Positions 20,930-30,986 of a stretch of DNA of 64,000 nt are shown piece after piece. The translations under genes were made by a program, and so were the position numbers. Positions within the stretch are counted from its first letter, which is position 1. The number at the start of each line of letters is the position of its first letter. The notes under the pieces were generated by a model that saw only the letters and a program-made list of their open reading frames with translations, ran no database searches and was not told the origin of the DNA. Source of the DNA: Myotis daubentonii (taxonomy: Eukaryota; Chordata; Mammalia; Chiroptera; Vespertilionidae); NCBI RefSeq assembly GCF_963259705.1, contig NC_081840.1, positions 101,600,626-101,664,625 of the forward strand, in the 5' to 3' direction.

Positions 20930-21610
20930 ATGCTTCCTTGTTGTACCCCCTAGTGGTCTTTGTTCGAAGTCTTATAGTTAAATCTTGATTGTTGTAGCTA
21001 ATTCCAGGGAGGGTTTGACCTCCAGGCCAAGTGGCTATGAGCATCAGCTGTGTCAGCAGTGAGAGAACTTCTGTCCTCTAGGGAGGTGCTAATCTAGCCT
21101 TTGCCTGAGGCTATCCGGCAAATGCCTCTGTGCAGGGCTTGGGCGGGGCAGGTCGCACAGGATCAACAGGGTGGGCCGAAGAGAGCAGTTATGGCGGCTC
21201 TCAGTCCTGTCCCCAGGGGCTCTGCCTCTCTGAGTCCCAGCACCCGCTGCAAAGCTGGGAGAGAAAGCTGCACTCGCTCTGACCGAAGCCAGACAGTCCC
21301 GCTTCTCCCGTTTGAGTCTGGGTCCCTAAAGACTCACCCGGATCTGGTGCTCAGAGTCTGCGACTCCCTCCCGATTGAAAACAACAACCGCGCCCTCCGC
21401 CGCCAGCCCGCTCCGCCCACTCCGCACCTCAGAATTTGACTTCACCACTGCGCCTCCTCTGAGTGTCCGTGTGCGTTTCTCTTTCCTCCTAGTTGTAGGA
21501 CTTCCACTCAGCCAGCGTTCCTGTGGTTCTGGGTGATGTCCGTTCCGTGTTTTAGTTTCACTTTTGAAGTAGTTGTTCAAAGCAGCAAACTCCGGCGTTA
21601 ACCTATGCCG
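20930..21610 (-). promoter_or_regulatory. HAL1 5' UTR / internal promoter region
   Basis: GC-rich sequence upstream of the ORF1 start, rich in CpG, ending in GCCGCCATCTTGGTT. The antisense AAGATGGCGGC contains a YY1-like core, common near L1 5' ends. Promoter function is inferred from family structure. Confidence 0.55.
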
Positions 21611-21626
21611 CCATCTTGGTTCTCTC

Positions 21627-24366
21627 TCCTTTGTCAAATATTAATTGAGCATATTGGTTGGGGCTGATTTCTGGGGTCTCTATTTTATTCCATTGATCTA
21701 TATGTCCGTTCTTGTGCCAGTACCAGGCAGTTTTGAGAACAGTGGCTTTGTAATACAGCTTGATATCTGGTATTGAGATCCCACCTACTTTGTTCTTTCT
21801 CAGGATCGCTGCAGCTAATCGGGGTCGTTTTTTATTCCAGATGAATTTTTGGAGAGTTCGTTCTAGGTCTGTGAAATATGCCGTTGGTATTTTAATGGGA
21901 AGTGCGTTGAATTTATAGATTGCTTTGGGCAGTATGGACATTTTAATGATGTTGATTCCAGCAATCGAAGAACATGGTATGTTCTTCCATCTGTTTATGT
22001 CTTCCTCTATCTCTTTTTTTAACGTCCTGTAGTTTTCTGAGAAGAGGTCTTTTACCTCTTTAGTTTATTCTAGTTAGCTTAATTTTTTGGGTGCGATGGT
22101 AAATAGGATTGCTTTTGTAGTCTCTCTTTCTGCACATTCACTATTGGTGTATAGAAATGCCATAGATTTCTTGGTGTTAATTTTGTATCCTGCTAAATTG
22201 CTGAATTCTTTTATTAAGTCTAATAATTTATTGATGGAGTCTTTAGGGTTTTTTAATTATAATATCATGTCATCTGCAAATAAGGACAGTTTCACTTCTT
22301 CTTTTCCAATTTTGATGCCTTTTATTTCTTCTTCTTGTCTAATTGCAATGGCAAATACTTCCAGGACTGTGTCGAACAGCAGTGGTGAGAGTGGGCATTC
22401 CTGTCTTGTTCCTGTTCTTAGGGGAAATGGTGTTAGTTTTTGTCCATTGAGCATGATGTTGGCTGTGGGCCTGTCATATATGGCTTTTATTATGTTGAGG
22501 TATGATCCTTCAATTCCTACCTTGCTGAGAGTTTTTATCAAAAATGGGTGTTGAATTTTGTCAAATGCTTTTTCTACATCAATTGATAAGACTATGTGTT
22601 TTTTTTCTTTCAATTTATTTATGTGATGTGTCACGTTTATTGATTTGCGGATATTATACCATCCTTGCATCCCTGGGATAAATCCTACTTGGTCGTGGTG
22701 TATGATCTTTCTGATGTACTGCTGGATCCAATTTGCTAAGATTTTGTTGAGGATTTTGGCATCTACGTTCATGAGGGATATTGGCCTGTAATTCTCTTTC
22801 ATTGTGTTGTCTTTACTTGGTTTTCGGTATTAGGGTGATGCTGGCTTCATAGAATGAGCTTGGAAGTGTTCCTTCCTCTTGGATTTTTTATAGTAGTCTG
22901 AGGAGGATAGGTTTTAGTTCTTCCTTGAATGTTTGGTAAAACTCCCCTGTGAAGCCGTCTGGTCCTGGGCTTTTGTTTGCTGGAAGCTTTTTGATGACTG
23001 CTTCAATTTCTTCCATAGTTATTGGCCTATTGAGATTTTTATATTCTTCCTGATTGAGTTTTGGAATGTTGTATTTTTCTAGGAATATGTCCATTTCCTC
23101 CAGGTTGTCTAGTTTGTTGGAGTAGAGTTGTCCATAGTATTTTTTAACAATCATTTGTATTTCTGTGGGATCTGTTGTTATTTTGCCTCTATCATTTCTG
23201 ATTTTGTTGATTTGGGTCCTTTCTCTTTGCTTCTTGGTGAGCCTGGCTAGAGGTTTGTCAATCTTGTTTATCCTTTCAAAGAACCAGCTCTTTGTTTCAT
23301 TGATTTTCTGTATTGTTTTTTTGTTCTCTATGTCATTTATTTCTGCTCTAATCTTTATTATCTCCTTCCTTCTGCTCACTCTAGGCTTTTCTTTTTGCTC
23401 TCTTTCTAATTCTTTGAGCTGTAGATTTTGATGATTTACTACCATTTTTCTTGTTTGTTGAGATAGGCCTGTAGAGCTATAAACTTCCCTCTCAGGACTG
23501 CTTTCATTGCATCCCAAAGGTTTTGGATTGTTGTGTTTTCATTGTAATTAGTTTCTAGGATGTTTTTAATTTCTTCTTTGATCTCATTGGTAACCCAATC
23601 AATATTTAATAACGTGCTATTCAGCTTCCAAGTGTTTGAGTATTTTGAGCTGTTTTTATTGTAGTTTATTTCTAATATTATGGCCTTGTGGTCTGAGAAG
23701 ATGCTTGGTATGATTTCAATCTTCTTGAATTTGGGGAGACTTTGTTTGTGACCCAATATGTGGTCTATTTTTGAAGATGTCCCATGAGCACTTGAGAAGA
23801 ACGTATATTTTGTGGCTTTGGGGTAAAGTGTTCTGAAGATGTCAATTAAGTCCATCTGATCTAGTGAGTCATTTAGGATTGCTGTTTCTTTGCTGATTGT
23901 TTGTCTAGAGGATTTATCCAGTGATGTCAGTGGTGTATTAAAGTTCCCTACTATGATTGTATTGTTGTCGATCTCTCCCATGATATCTTCCAGGAGTTTT
24001 CTTATGTATGTGGGTGCTCCTGCATTGGGTGCATGTATGTTTATCAGGGTTATATCCTATTGTTGTATTGATCCCTTTAGTATTATGAAGTGGCCTTCCT
24101 TAACTCTTGTTATGGCCTTCACTTTGAGGTCTGTTTTGTCCGATATAAGTATTGCTACCCCTGCTTTTTTTTTCATTTCCATTTGCCTGAAAGATATTTT
24201 TCCATCCCTTCACTTTCAGTCTGTGTGAGTCCCTTCTAATGAGGTGGGTCTCTTGTAGACAGCAAATATATGGGTCATGTTTTTTTATCCATTCAGCCAC
24301 TCGATGTCTTTTGATTGGACCATTTATTCCATTTACATTTAAAGTTATTATTAAAGGTACTTGTTT
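21627..24366 (-). pseudogene. L1-B ORF2, RT and endonuclease part
   Basis: Long antisense frames cover the segment after RT (21603-21941, [20 protein letters not shown]), the RT core (22257-22802, with FADDM and a [14 protein letters not shown] block), RT N-terminus (22888-23517, [12 protein letters not shown]) and endonuclease (23439-24300, with WAT-type QETH and [10 protein letters not shown]). At least three frame changes inactivate it. Confidence 0.87.
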
Positions 24367-24430
24367 GTAGCCATTTCTATTTTTTTTTTTTTTGTGGCTG
24401 TTTTCTTTCTGGGCTTTTTAGTTCTTCTTT

Positions 24431-25198
24431 TTACACCAGTCCCTTTAGCATTTCTTGCAATGCTGGGTTGGTGGTGATAAACTCCCTTAGCCTTATTTTG
24501 TCTGTGAAGCTTCTTATTTCCCCTTCAATTTTGATTGATAGCCTTGCTGGATAGAGTATTCTTGGATTCAGTCCTTTGCTTTGCATCACTTTGTAAATTT
24601 CCGTCCATTCTTTTCTGGCCTGATATGATTCCGTTGAGAAATCATTTGATAATCTGATGGGGGATCCTTTGTAGGTAACTCTCTGTTTCTCTCTTGCAGC
24701 CTTTAAGATTCTGTCTTTGTCTTGTACATTTGCCATCGTTATTATGACATGTCTTGGTGTGGGTCTTTTGGGGTTCATCTTGCCTGCGACTCTCTGTACT
24801 TGTGTAACTATTTTCTTTCCCATATCTGGGAAGTTTTCTGACATTATTTCTTCAAATAGATTTTCTAATCCTTGCTGCTCTTCTTGTCCTTCTTGCAGCC
24901 CTATTATGTGTATGTTACTTCGTTTCATGTTGTCCTGAAGCTCCCTTAGGCTCTCCTCCTGCTTTTTAATTTTTTTCTCCAGTTGCTGTTCAGATTGAGC
25001 TTGTTTCTCTGCCTTATCTTCTAATTCACTAATTTGGTCCTCTGCTTCTTCTAGTCTGCTGTTGAAACTTTCCATGGTGTTTTTTATTGTAGCTCTATCA
25101 CTTTTCATTTCTTCCTGATTCTTGCATAGGTTGTTGATTTTCTCATCCAGCCGGTGAATGAATTGTACAACCATTATTCTGAATTCTTTTTCTGTCAT
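24431..25198 (-). CDS. L1-B ORF1 protein (255 aa, open)
   Basis: The uninterrupted frame encodes a coiled coil (residues about 40-95, SRLEEAEDQISELEDKAEKQ), an RRM-like NIHIIGLQEG at about 97, and the C-terminal domain with RPTPRHVIITMANVQDKDRI and RILYPARLSIKIEG. It would bind L1 RNA as a trimer. It is shorter than the usual 330-340 aa, so the N-terminus may have been lost by a start change or frameshift; the methionine at 25198 is the first in the frame. Confidence 0.75.
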   Translation of the reverse strand: MTEKEFRIMVVQFIHRLDEKINNLCKNQEEMKSDRATIKNTMESFNSRLEEAEDQISELEDKAEKQAQSEQQLEKKIKKQEESLRELQDNMKRSNIHIIGLQEGQEEQQGLENLFEEIMSENFPDMGKKIVTQVQRVAGKMNPKRPTPRHVIITMANVQDKDRILKAAREKQRVTYKGSPIRLSNDFSTESYQARKEWTEIYKVMQSKGLNPRILYPARLSIKIEGEIRSFTDKIRLREFITTNPALQEMLKGLV

Positions 25199-26383
25199 GT
25201 TGCATGCTTCAACTTCATTAATGTCCTTTCTTGGTGACTCCTCATTGTCTTTCCTCTGGGTGTTGTTTCATCTCTTCATTCTGATTATCTCCCGATGGTT
25301 CAAACGTCGAGTTGCGTGGCCTGGGCCGTGTGCAGTGGGAGCCTCCCACCACCCTAGTGTCACTGAAGAGCTCTGACACTAAGATGCGTGATTGTTGTGG
25401 GTTGGTGGTAACCAGGCTCGCTCAGAGTCAGTGTTGTCAGCACTCAATGTGGCCTTGTGCGCGCCCTTACAATCAGGGACCCTGCCTCACCGTGCTGAAA
25501 CAGAGACCCCCCCTGAAGCGTGTTGAAAACCAGAGCCCCCTAGAATGCGCCAGGAGTCAGAGTTCCCCAGAATCCAGTATCAGAGTCTCTGTTGCTTCGC
25601 GTGACCTTGCCTTGAGAATCAGGGTCCCTGTGTGCCCTTGCACCAGGAATTGGAGTCACTGGCTCTTAGTATGAATGCACAGGAAATCAGGATCTCAGGC
25701 GCAGGTGAAAAGAAACACAGTCAAGTCACTGGTGCTTGGTGCTGCCTCCTGCCCAGAGAATCGGGGTCCTTGGGCCTGTGATAGGCGGGACAAATTCCAG
25801 GTGGTTGCGCGATTGCTCCCAGCCCAGGGCTCAGAAGCCGGCCCTACGCGGGATCAGTTCCAAGGTGCTCGTGCACTTCCAGGCTAAAGTTTCTGGAGCG
25901 CTGAGGCCCAGGCAAGGGGTGGGTCTATCAGTTAGTTACTCTGGTGCTGCCGGAAAGCCTGCGGGAAGGGGGGATGGGCTCTGTTACTCACGGATCTGCT
26001 GCGGGGATTTCTGAACTTTTGGTGTCCGCAGGTCTGTAGCTGTGGTCACAGGTCTCTGTCCCCAGTGGCTGCAGGGTCCTGGTATGTGTCTGAGATCAGA
26101 CTGGGTGGTGCTGAGGCCAGTATCCTAGTCTCAAGCAGCTCCGTTTCCCAAGATGGCGTGGTCGCCGTGCCTGTGCTGGCCGCCCAGGAGTGTCCACGCA
26201 GGGTGCAGGACTCCACCTCCTAAGACTGCCCGGTTTAGCAGCCCCTTAGAAGACCTGCAGAATCTAACTGTCCCTAGCTCATACACACACACCACATGCA
26301 TCTACACACTCCTCTATCACTTCCTTGCTCTCTCACACTCTCTCTGTCCCTACCTTCCTGCTGGTCGCCATTTTGGAAGCCCC
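25199..26383 (-). promoter_or_regulatory. L1-B 5' UTR
   Basis: About 1.2 kb of GC-rich sequence between the ORF1 start and the target duplication. The antisense start GGGGCTTCCAAAATGGCGAC includes the AAAATGGCG core typical of YY1-bound L1 5' ends. A second AAGATGGCG-like site (antisense) lies at about 26150. Confidence 0.65.
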
Positions 26384-26705
26384 TATAATGTGTCTTCGTG
26401 TCAGTCTTTTTGGGTTCATCTTGTTTGGGATTCTGTGAGATTCTTGGACTTTTGTGAGTTTTTTCTTCCCAATATTAGGGTAGTTTTCTGTCATTATTTC
26501 TTCAAATAGGTTTTCTACTTCTTGCCCAGTTTCCTCTCCTTATGGCACCCCTATTATATGGAAGTTGTTTCATTTGGTGTTGTCTCAAAGCTCCCTTCAG
26601 CTCTCCTCCTGTTTTTAAATTTTGATGGTTTTTCTGTATTTAATTTTGATGTGGTTGTGGGATGCAGTGAGTACAGGCATTTGCCTATGCCGTCATCTTT
26701 TTCTC
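26384..26705 (-). mobile_element. L1-A, ORF1 N-terminal side and 5' end remnant
   Basis: After the right duplication (26384-26395), antisense ORF1 resumes (CTTTTTGGGTTCATCTTG, then CATTATTTCTTCAAATAGG). It then jumps to an L1 5'-end-like CTATGCCGTCATCTTTTTCT at about 26680-26703. The missing ORF1 start and 5' UTR indicate an internal deletion. Confidence 0.7.
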
Positions 26706-27194
26706 CCCATGACTCTTTTTATAACTGCTAATTTGCACATCCTAATCCTTTCCCCTTTTTCATCCATTCCCAAACCCCTTTCCCACCCACCCCCAACAAT
26801 TATCAAAATGTTCTCTGTGTGAGTTTATTACTGTTTTTTTGTTCATTGATTTTTTATTTTTTGGATTCTACATATAAGTCAAATCATGTCTTTCTCTGTC
26901 TAACTTTTTTGCCTTAGCATACTACCCTCTAGTCCATCCATGTTGTTTTAGGTGGCAAGAACTTATTTTATATTATGGCTGAGTAATATTTCATTGTACA
27001 TATGTACCATTTCTTTATACATTAATCTATTGATGAATACTTAGATTGCTTCCATATGTTAGCTGTTAGTAGTAATGCTGCATGAACATATTGGTGCATA
27101 TATCTTTTTGAATCAGTGTTTTGGGTTTCTTTGGATAAATACCCAGAAGTGGAATTTATGGGTCCTTCTTTGTCTCTTGTTATAGACTCTATTT
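26706..27194 (-). mobile_element. Old L1 3' end and adjoining ORF2 fragment
   Basis: Antisense 3' UTR (CATCCATTCCCAAACCCC) and ORF2 tail (GTGTTTTGGGTTTCTTTGGA, CCCAGAAGTGGAA) join directly to an endonuclease-side fragment near 27165, so an internal deletion or two fragments are present. Confidence 0.65.
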
Positions 27195-27276
27195 TAAATT
27201 CTGGAGGCTGGGTCAGCTTTAGCTCAAGCGGTTACTTCGGATTCTGCTTGTTGCAGACACATAAATTCTGGAGGCT
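27195..27276 (+). pseudogene. Tailless vault-RNA-like retropseudogene with 15 bp target duplications
   Basis: The insert 27210-27261 starts GGGTCAGCTTTAGCTCAAGC and continues GGTTACTTCG. This closely resembles the 5' end and A box of vertebrate vault RNA (GGCTGGCTTTAGCTCAGCGG, then TTACTTCG). The remaining 25 or so bases match only loosely. It is bracketed by an exact TAAATTCTGGAGGCT at 27195-27209 and 27262-27276, in the middle of L1 endonuclease sequence, and has no poly(A). This is the structure expected of a 3'-truncated RNA inserted by L1. A tRNA fragment is the alternative source. It cannot be a functional RNA gene: box B and the terminator are gone. Confidence 0.65.
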
Positions 27277-27540
27277 AAGTAATGTTACCCCAGCTTTCTT
27301 TTTCTTTCTATTTTCATGAAATATATTTTTTCACCCCTTTACTTTTAGTCTCTGTGTGTCTTTTGATTTGAAGTAGGTCTTTTGCAGGCAGCCATGTGTA
27401 TGGGTCCTACTTTCTTTTGATTGGAGCATTTAGTCCATTTATATTAAAGCAATTATTGATAGGTATGTAGTTTTTGCTGTTTTATTAATTGTTTTTGTAG
27501 TTCTCTGTTCTTTTCATTTCTTGTGTGTCTCATAGATTTT
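27277..27540 (-). mobile_element. Old L1 endonuclease-side fragment
   Basis: Antisense sequence TGAAGTAGGTCTTTTGCAGG (counterpart of the RDSH/CLQETH region) and TTTAGTCCATTTATATTAAA toward the ORF1-ORF2 spacer. Confidence 0.65.
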
Positions 27541-27930
27541 TGGTTTGTGATTACTATGTACTGCATATATCCAAGCTATGCTTATAACTGATGTATATTT
27601 TAAAACTGATGGTCACAAATTCAAACAAATTGTAAAATCACTACCATCTTTACATATCCTCTCTATGTTTGTGTTTTTCATTATTTTTTTTTCAGTTTTT
27701 TTATCTCAAGAAAAATAATTTTATATATGATAATGTTACATTCAATAAACAATTATTCAAGAAAAATTATCTTACATATAATAATATTATGTATAATATA
27801 CATTAATATTTCAAGAATTAAAGGATTTTAAGTATAATAATATTACCCAAACTGTACTAACATAGTATGATATCACAAAAATTGTAGGAAATATTAAAAA
27901 TTTGCAAATAATAGCATTACTTCTATTATA
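27541..27930. other. AT-rich interval, nothing recognised
   Basis: Very AT-rich, with recurring short motifs such as CAAGAAAAAT and ATAATAATATTA. No exon, RNA gene or known repeat is evident. Confidence 0.45.
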
Positions 27931-30390
27931 TTCTAGAATAATTTTTCTCCTCTGCCTCTATTTTTCATCAGTTTCTGTTGTTCATTATATTCCACAAATG
28001 AGTGAGATTATATGGTATTTATCTTTCTCCGACTTCTTATTTCGCTTAGCATCATGCTTTTAAAGTCTATTTTGTCCAATTTTAGTATTGCTACTCCAGC
28101 TTTTTTTTTCTTTTTTATTTGCATGGAAATTTTTTTTCCCATCTCTTCACTTTCATCCTGTGTGTGTCTTTTGTTTTGAGATGGGTTTCTTACAGACAGC
28201 ATATACTTGGATCATCTTTTTGTATCTATTCAGTGACCCTACTCCTTTAGATTAGAGCATTTAATCCATTTACATTTACGGTTATTATTGAGAGGTACTT
28301 ATTTATAGCCATTTTAATTCTATATGGCTAGGTTTCTCTCTTGGTTTCTTCTTCTCAGAAATCCCTTTAGCATTTCTTGTAATGCTGGCTTGGTGGTGAT
28401 GAACGCCTTTAGCCTTTTTTGGTCTGGGAAGTGCTTTATTTGACCATCTATTTTGAAAGATAGCCTTGCTGGATATAGTAATCTTGGTCTCAGATCCTTG
28501 CTTTTCATTATGTCGAGTACTTCATGCCATTCCCTTCTGGCCTGTAGAGTTTCTGATGAAAAATCAGGTTCCAGCCTTATGGGAACTCCTTTGTACGTAA
28601 TAGTTTACTTTTCTTTTGCTGCCTTTAAGATTCTCTCTTTGTCTTTAATTTTTGGCAATTTAATTATGATGTGTCTGAGTGTGGGTCTGTTTGGGTTCTT
28701 CTTGTTTGGGGTTCTCTGTGCCTCCTAAACTTGTGTGAATTTTCCTTTACCAGGTTAAGGAAGTTTTCTAGCATTATTTTTTCAAACACCTTCTTTATTC
28801 TTTTCTCCCTTTCTGCTTCTTCTGGCACATCTACTATTCTAATATTGTTATGTTTCACATTGTCCCACAGCTCCCTTAAGCTGTCCTTCTGTTTTTAAAT
28901 TGTTTTTTTTTTTTCTTTTTGGTTCTCTGAGTGATATTTGATATTTTCAACTCTATCTTCTAATTCACTGATTCGACCCTCAGCTTCCCCTAATCTGCTG
29001 TGTATTCTTTCCAATGTGTTCTTTATTTGTGTTATGCCATTCTTTATCTCAAAGTGTTATGTTTTCATAGTTACTATGTCTCTTTTTCATACTTTTGAGC
29101 ATTTTTACCATCATTACTCTGAACTCTGTTTCAGATAAATTTCTTATCCCTGCTTCATTTATCTCTTCTTCTGGAGAATTCTCTAGTTCTTTCATTTGGG
29201 GGTTGTTTCTTTGTTTCCTCATTTTGGTTATCTGTTTTTGTTTGTGACTATGTATTGGATAGTCCTTTATATCTCTCAATCTCTAGTATAGGACACTGTT
29301 ACAGGCTATTTCTGACTAATTAGGTCAGGTAAAGACTCAAATCCTCCAGAGACCGCCTCTGTCTACAGACTAATAGATGTCAACTTGAGTTGCCACCAGG
29401 AAATCATCCTCAGGTGTGGTGAGAGTTTTTTTTTCAACAGGTTGAGTCAGTTGCTCCTGCCTGGAGGGTAATTGTTACTTTTAATCTCTTAAGTGGCTTT
29501 AGGGCAAGGTGTTTTCCAAAGGGTATGTTGACTATCTTCCCTCCAGGCAAAGCAGATGTCTATGTGGGAAAGATGCCCTCCGCTGTGTGAGGGAATGACT
29601 CAGGCAAGGAAACGTGGGGTGTCTGCCTTCTGAGCTCTATCCCCGGAGTCCCCAGTACTGGGTTCTGCTCTCACAGCTCCAGTCCACTTCACCCTCCCTC
29701 TGAAAGAGCACAAGGTGGGTGGCTCCACAGGGAATTTTTGAGCATTGGCCCTTTAAGAGAGTTCCTTAACTTTCCGTTGCCACTCCCTGGCAGACAGCAC
29801 CCCATTGCTTTTCACAGCTAGATGTTATGTGATACCCTCTTCAGTTTGGTGCTCTCTGCTGGGGAGCCCAGCTTTGGGATTAGATCCCAGAGTTCTCAGT
29901 GGCACCCCCCCCCACCCCCACACAGCTGAGATATCTCTCAGGGACTTCAGTTGTTGTCTGTGGTTGCCCGTCCAGCCCTTTCATACCTCTGCCCCTCCTA
30001 GCAGTCTCTATGCCAGTGATGGTGAACCTTTTGAGCTCGGTGTGTCAGCATTTTGAAAAAACCTAACTTAACTCTGGTGCCATGTCACATATAGAAATTT
30101 TTTGATATTTGCAACCATACTAAAACAAAGACTTATATTTTTGATATTTATTTTATATATTTAGATGCCATTTAACAAAGAAAAATCAACCAAAAAAATG
30201 AGTTCGCATGTCACCGCATCACTGCTCTATGCGGTCTCCACCTTTGGTCCTTGGGTATCAGGGTTCTCTCCTGTGAGTTTTCCATTGATTATTCAGGAAG
30301 CCTTTCTGTATTTCAGTTGTAATTCCATCTTGTTTCTGGGAGCATGTCCATGCAGCATCCTCCTACTCTGTCACCATTTTTCTGTTTTTC
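27931..30390 (-). mobile_element. L1-D, internally deleted L1
   Basis: Antisense: a short 3' end (27960-28060, CACAAATGAGTGAGATTAT), then an abrupt jump to the endonuclease N-terminus (28064-28250), ORF1 (28320-29280) and 5' UTR (29281-30390, ending GTCACCATTTTTCTG). The body of ORF2 is missing. ORF1 has several stops. A hAT MITE lies in the 5' UTR at 30014-30224. Confidence 0.75.
30006..30232. mobile_element. Non-autonomous hAT MITE with exact 8 bp target duplication
   Basis: The element spans 30014-30224 (211 bp): CAGTGATGGTGAACCTTTTG at the left end and CATGTCACCGCATCACTG at the right. It is bracketed by CTCTATGC at 30006-30013 and 30225-30232. The 8 bp duplication and CAGTGATG ends mark hAT. 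No transposase is encoded. Confidence 0.9.
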
Positions 30391-30986
30391 ATTATTGTTT
30401 ATTTATTGTGCATGTGTTTGTCTGTACCCCTTAATTTATTATTGTAATTATACATGATTTTTCTCAAATTTTATAGTAGATTTATGGGTAGTTTTACCAT
30501 TACTTTTATTAAATGTTCATCTTTGTCAGTGAGAATTTTTCTCTTTCCTATGTTTTCATTCACATTTTTACCTTTTACTCTTAAAGAATTCCCTTTAACA
30601 TTTCTTGTAATATTGGCTTAGTGGTGATGATCTCTTTTAGCTTTATCTTCTCTGAGAAAATCTTTATCTCTCCTTTGATTCTAAATAATATCATTGCTAG
30701 GTAGAGTGATTCTGGTTGTAGGTCTTTTTGTTTTCATTGCTTTGAATACTTTGTGCCAATTCATTCTGGCAAAATTTCTGTTAAAAAGCAACTGATAGTC
30801 TTGTGGGAACTCCCTTATACATAATTAATAGCTTTTCTCTTAGTAATCTTAACATTTCTATTTGTCTTTAATCTTTGGTATTTTAATTATGATTTGTTTT
30901 GGTACCTCTTTGGGTTTATCTTTTTTGAGACTTTCTGTGCTTACTGGACTTTGAAAATATATCTATTTCCTTCACCAGGTTAGGAA
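30391..30986 (-). mobile_element. L1-E1, ORF1 fragment
   Basis: An antisense ORF1 C-terminal block (TTCCCTTTAACATTTCTTGT, then GTGGTGATGATC) ends abruptly at about 30986, where the RT sequence of another L1 copy starts. The first 170 bp are AT-rich and not resolved. Confidence 0.65.

Larger units (their letters stand above)
19726..21626 (-). mobile_element. HAL1 half-LINE nested in L1-B
   Basis: A 1.9 kb element: 3' UTR starting with a T run and AATTAAATCTTTATTGTTCA, one ORF1-like frame, then a GC-rich 5' UTR ending GCCGCCATCTTGGTTCTC. No ORF2 is present, which defines HAL1, the non-autonomous half L1. CTCCTTTGTCAAATAT occurs on both sides (about 19711 and 21627) as the target duplication. 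Confidence 0.87.
18371..26383 (-). mobile_element. L1-B, near full-length L1 nested in L1-A
   Basis: About 6.1 kb of L1 plus a 1.9 kb HAL1 insertion. In sense order: the 5' UTR (26383-25199) begins GGGGCTTCCAAAATGGCGAC and is GC-rich, then ORF1 (25198-24431), ORF2 (about 24360-18640), and the 3' UTR ending at 18371. A 12 bp target duplication brackets the element. ORF2 is split into several long frames by frameshifts, so it is dead but comparatively young: it preserves FADDM at the RT active site (near 22270) and the [19 protein letters not shown] tail. Confidence 0.9.

Noticed and set aside
22257..23517. Possible active L1 in L1-B
   Set aside because: The frames are long but change phase at least three times and a HAL1 interrupts ORF2, so it cannot make ORF2p.
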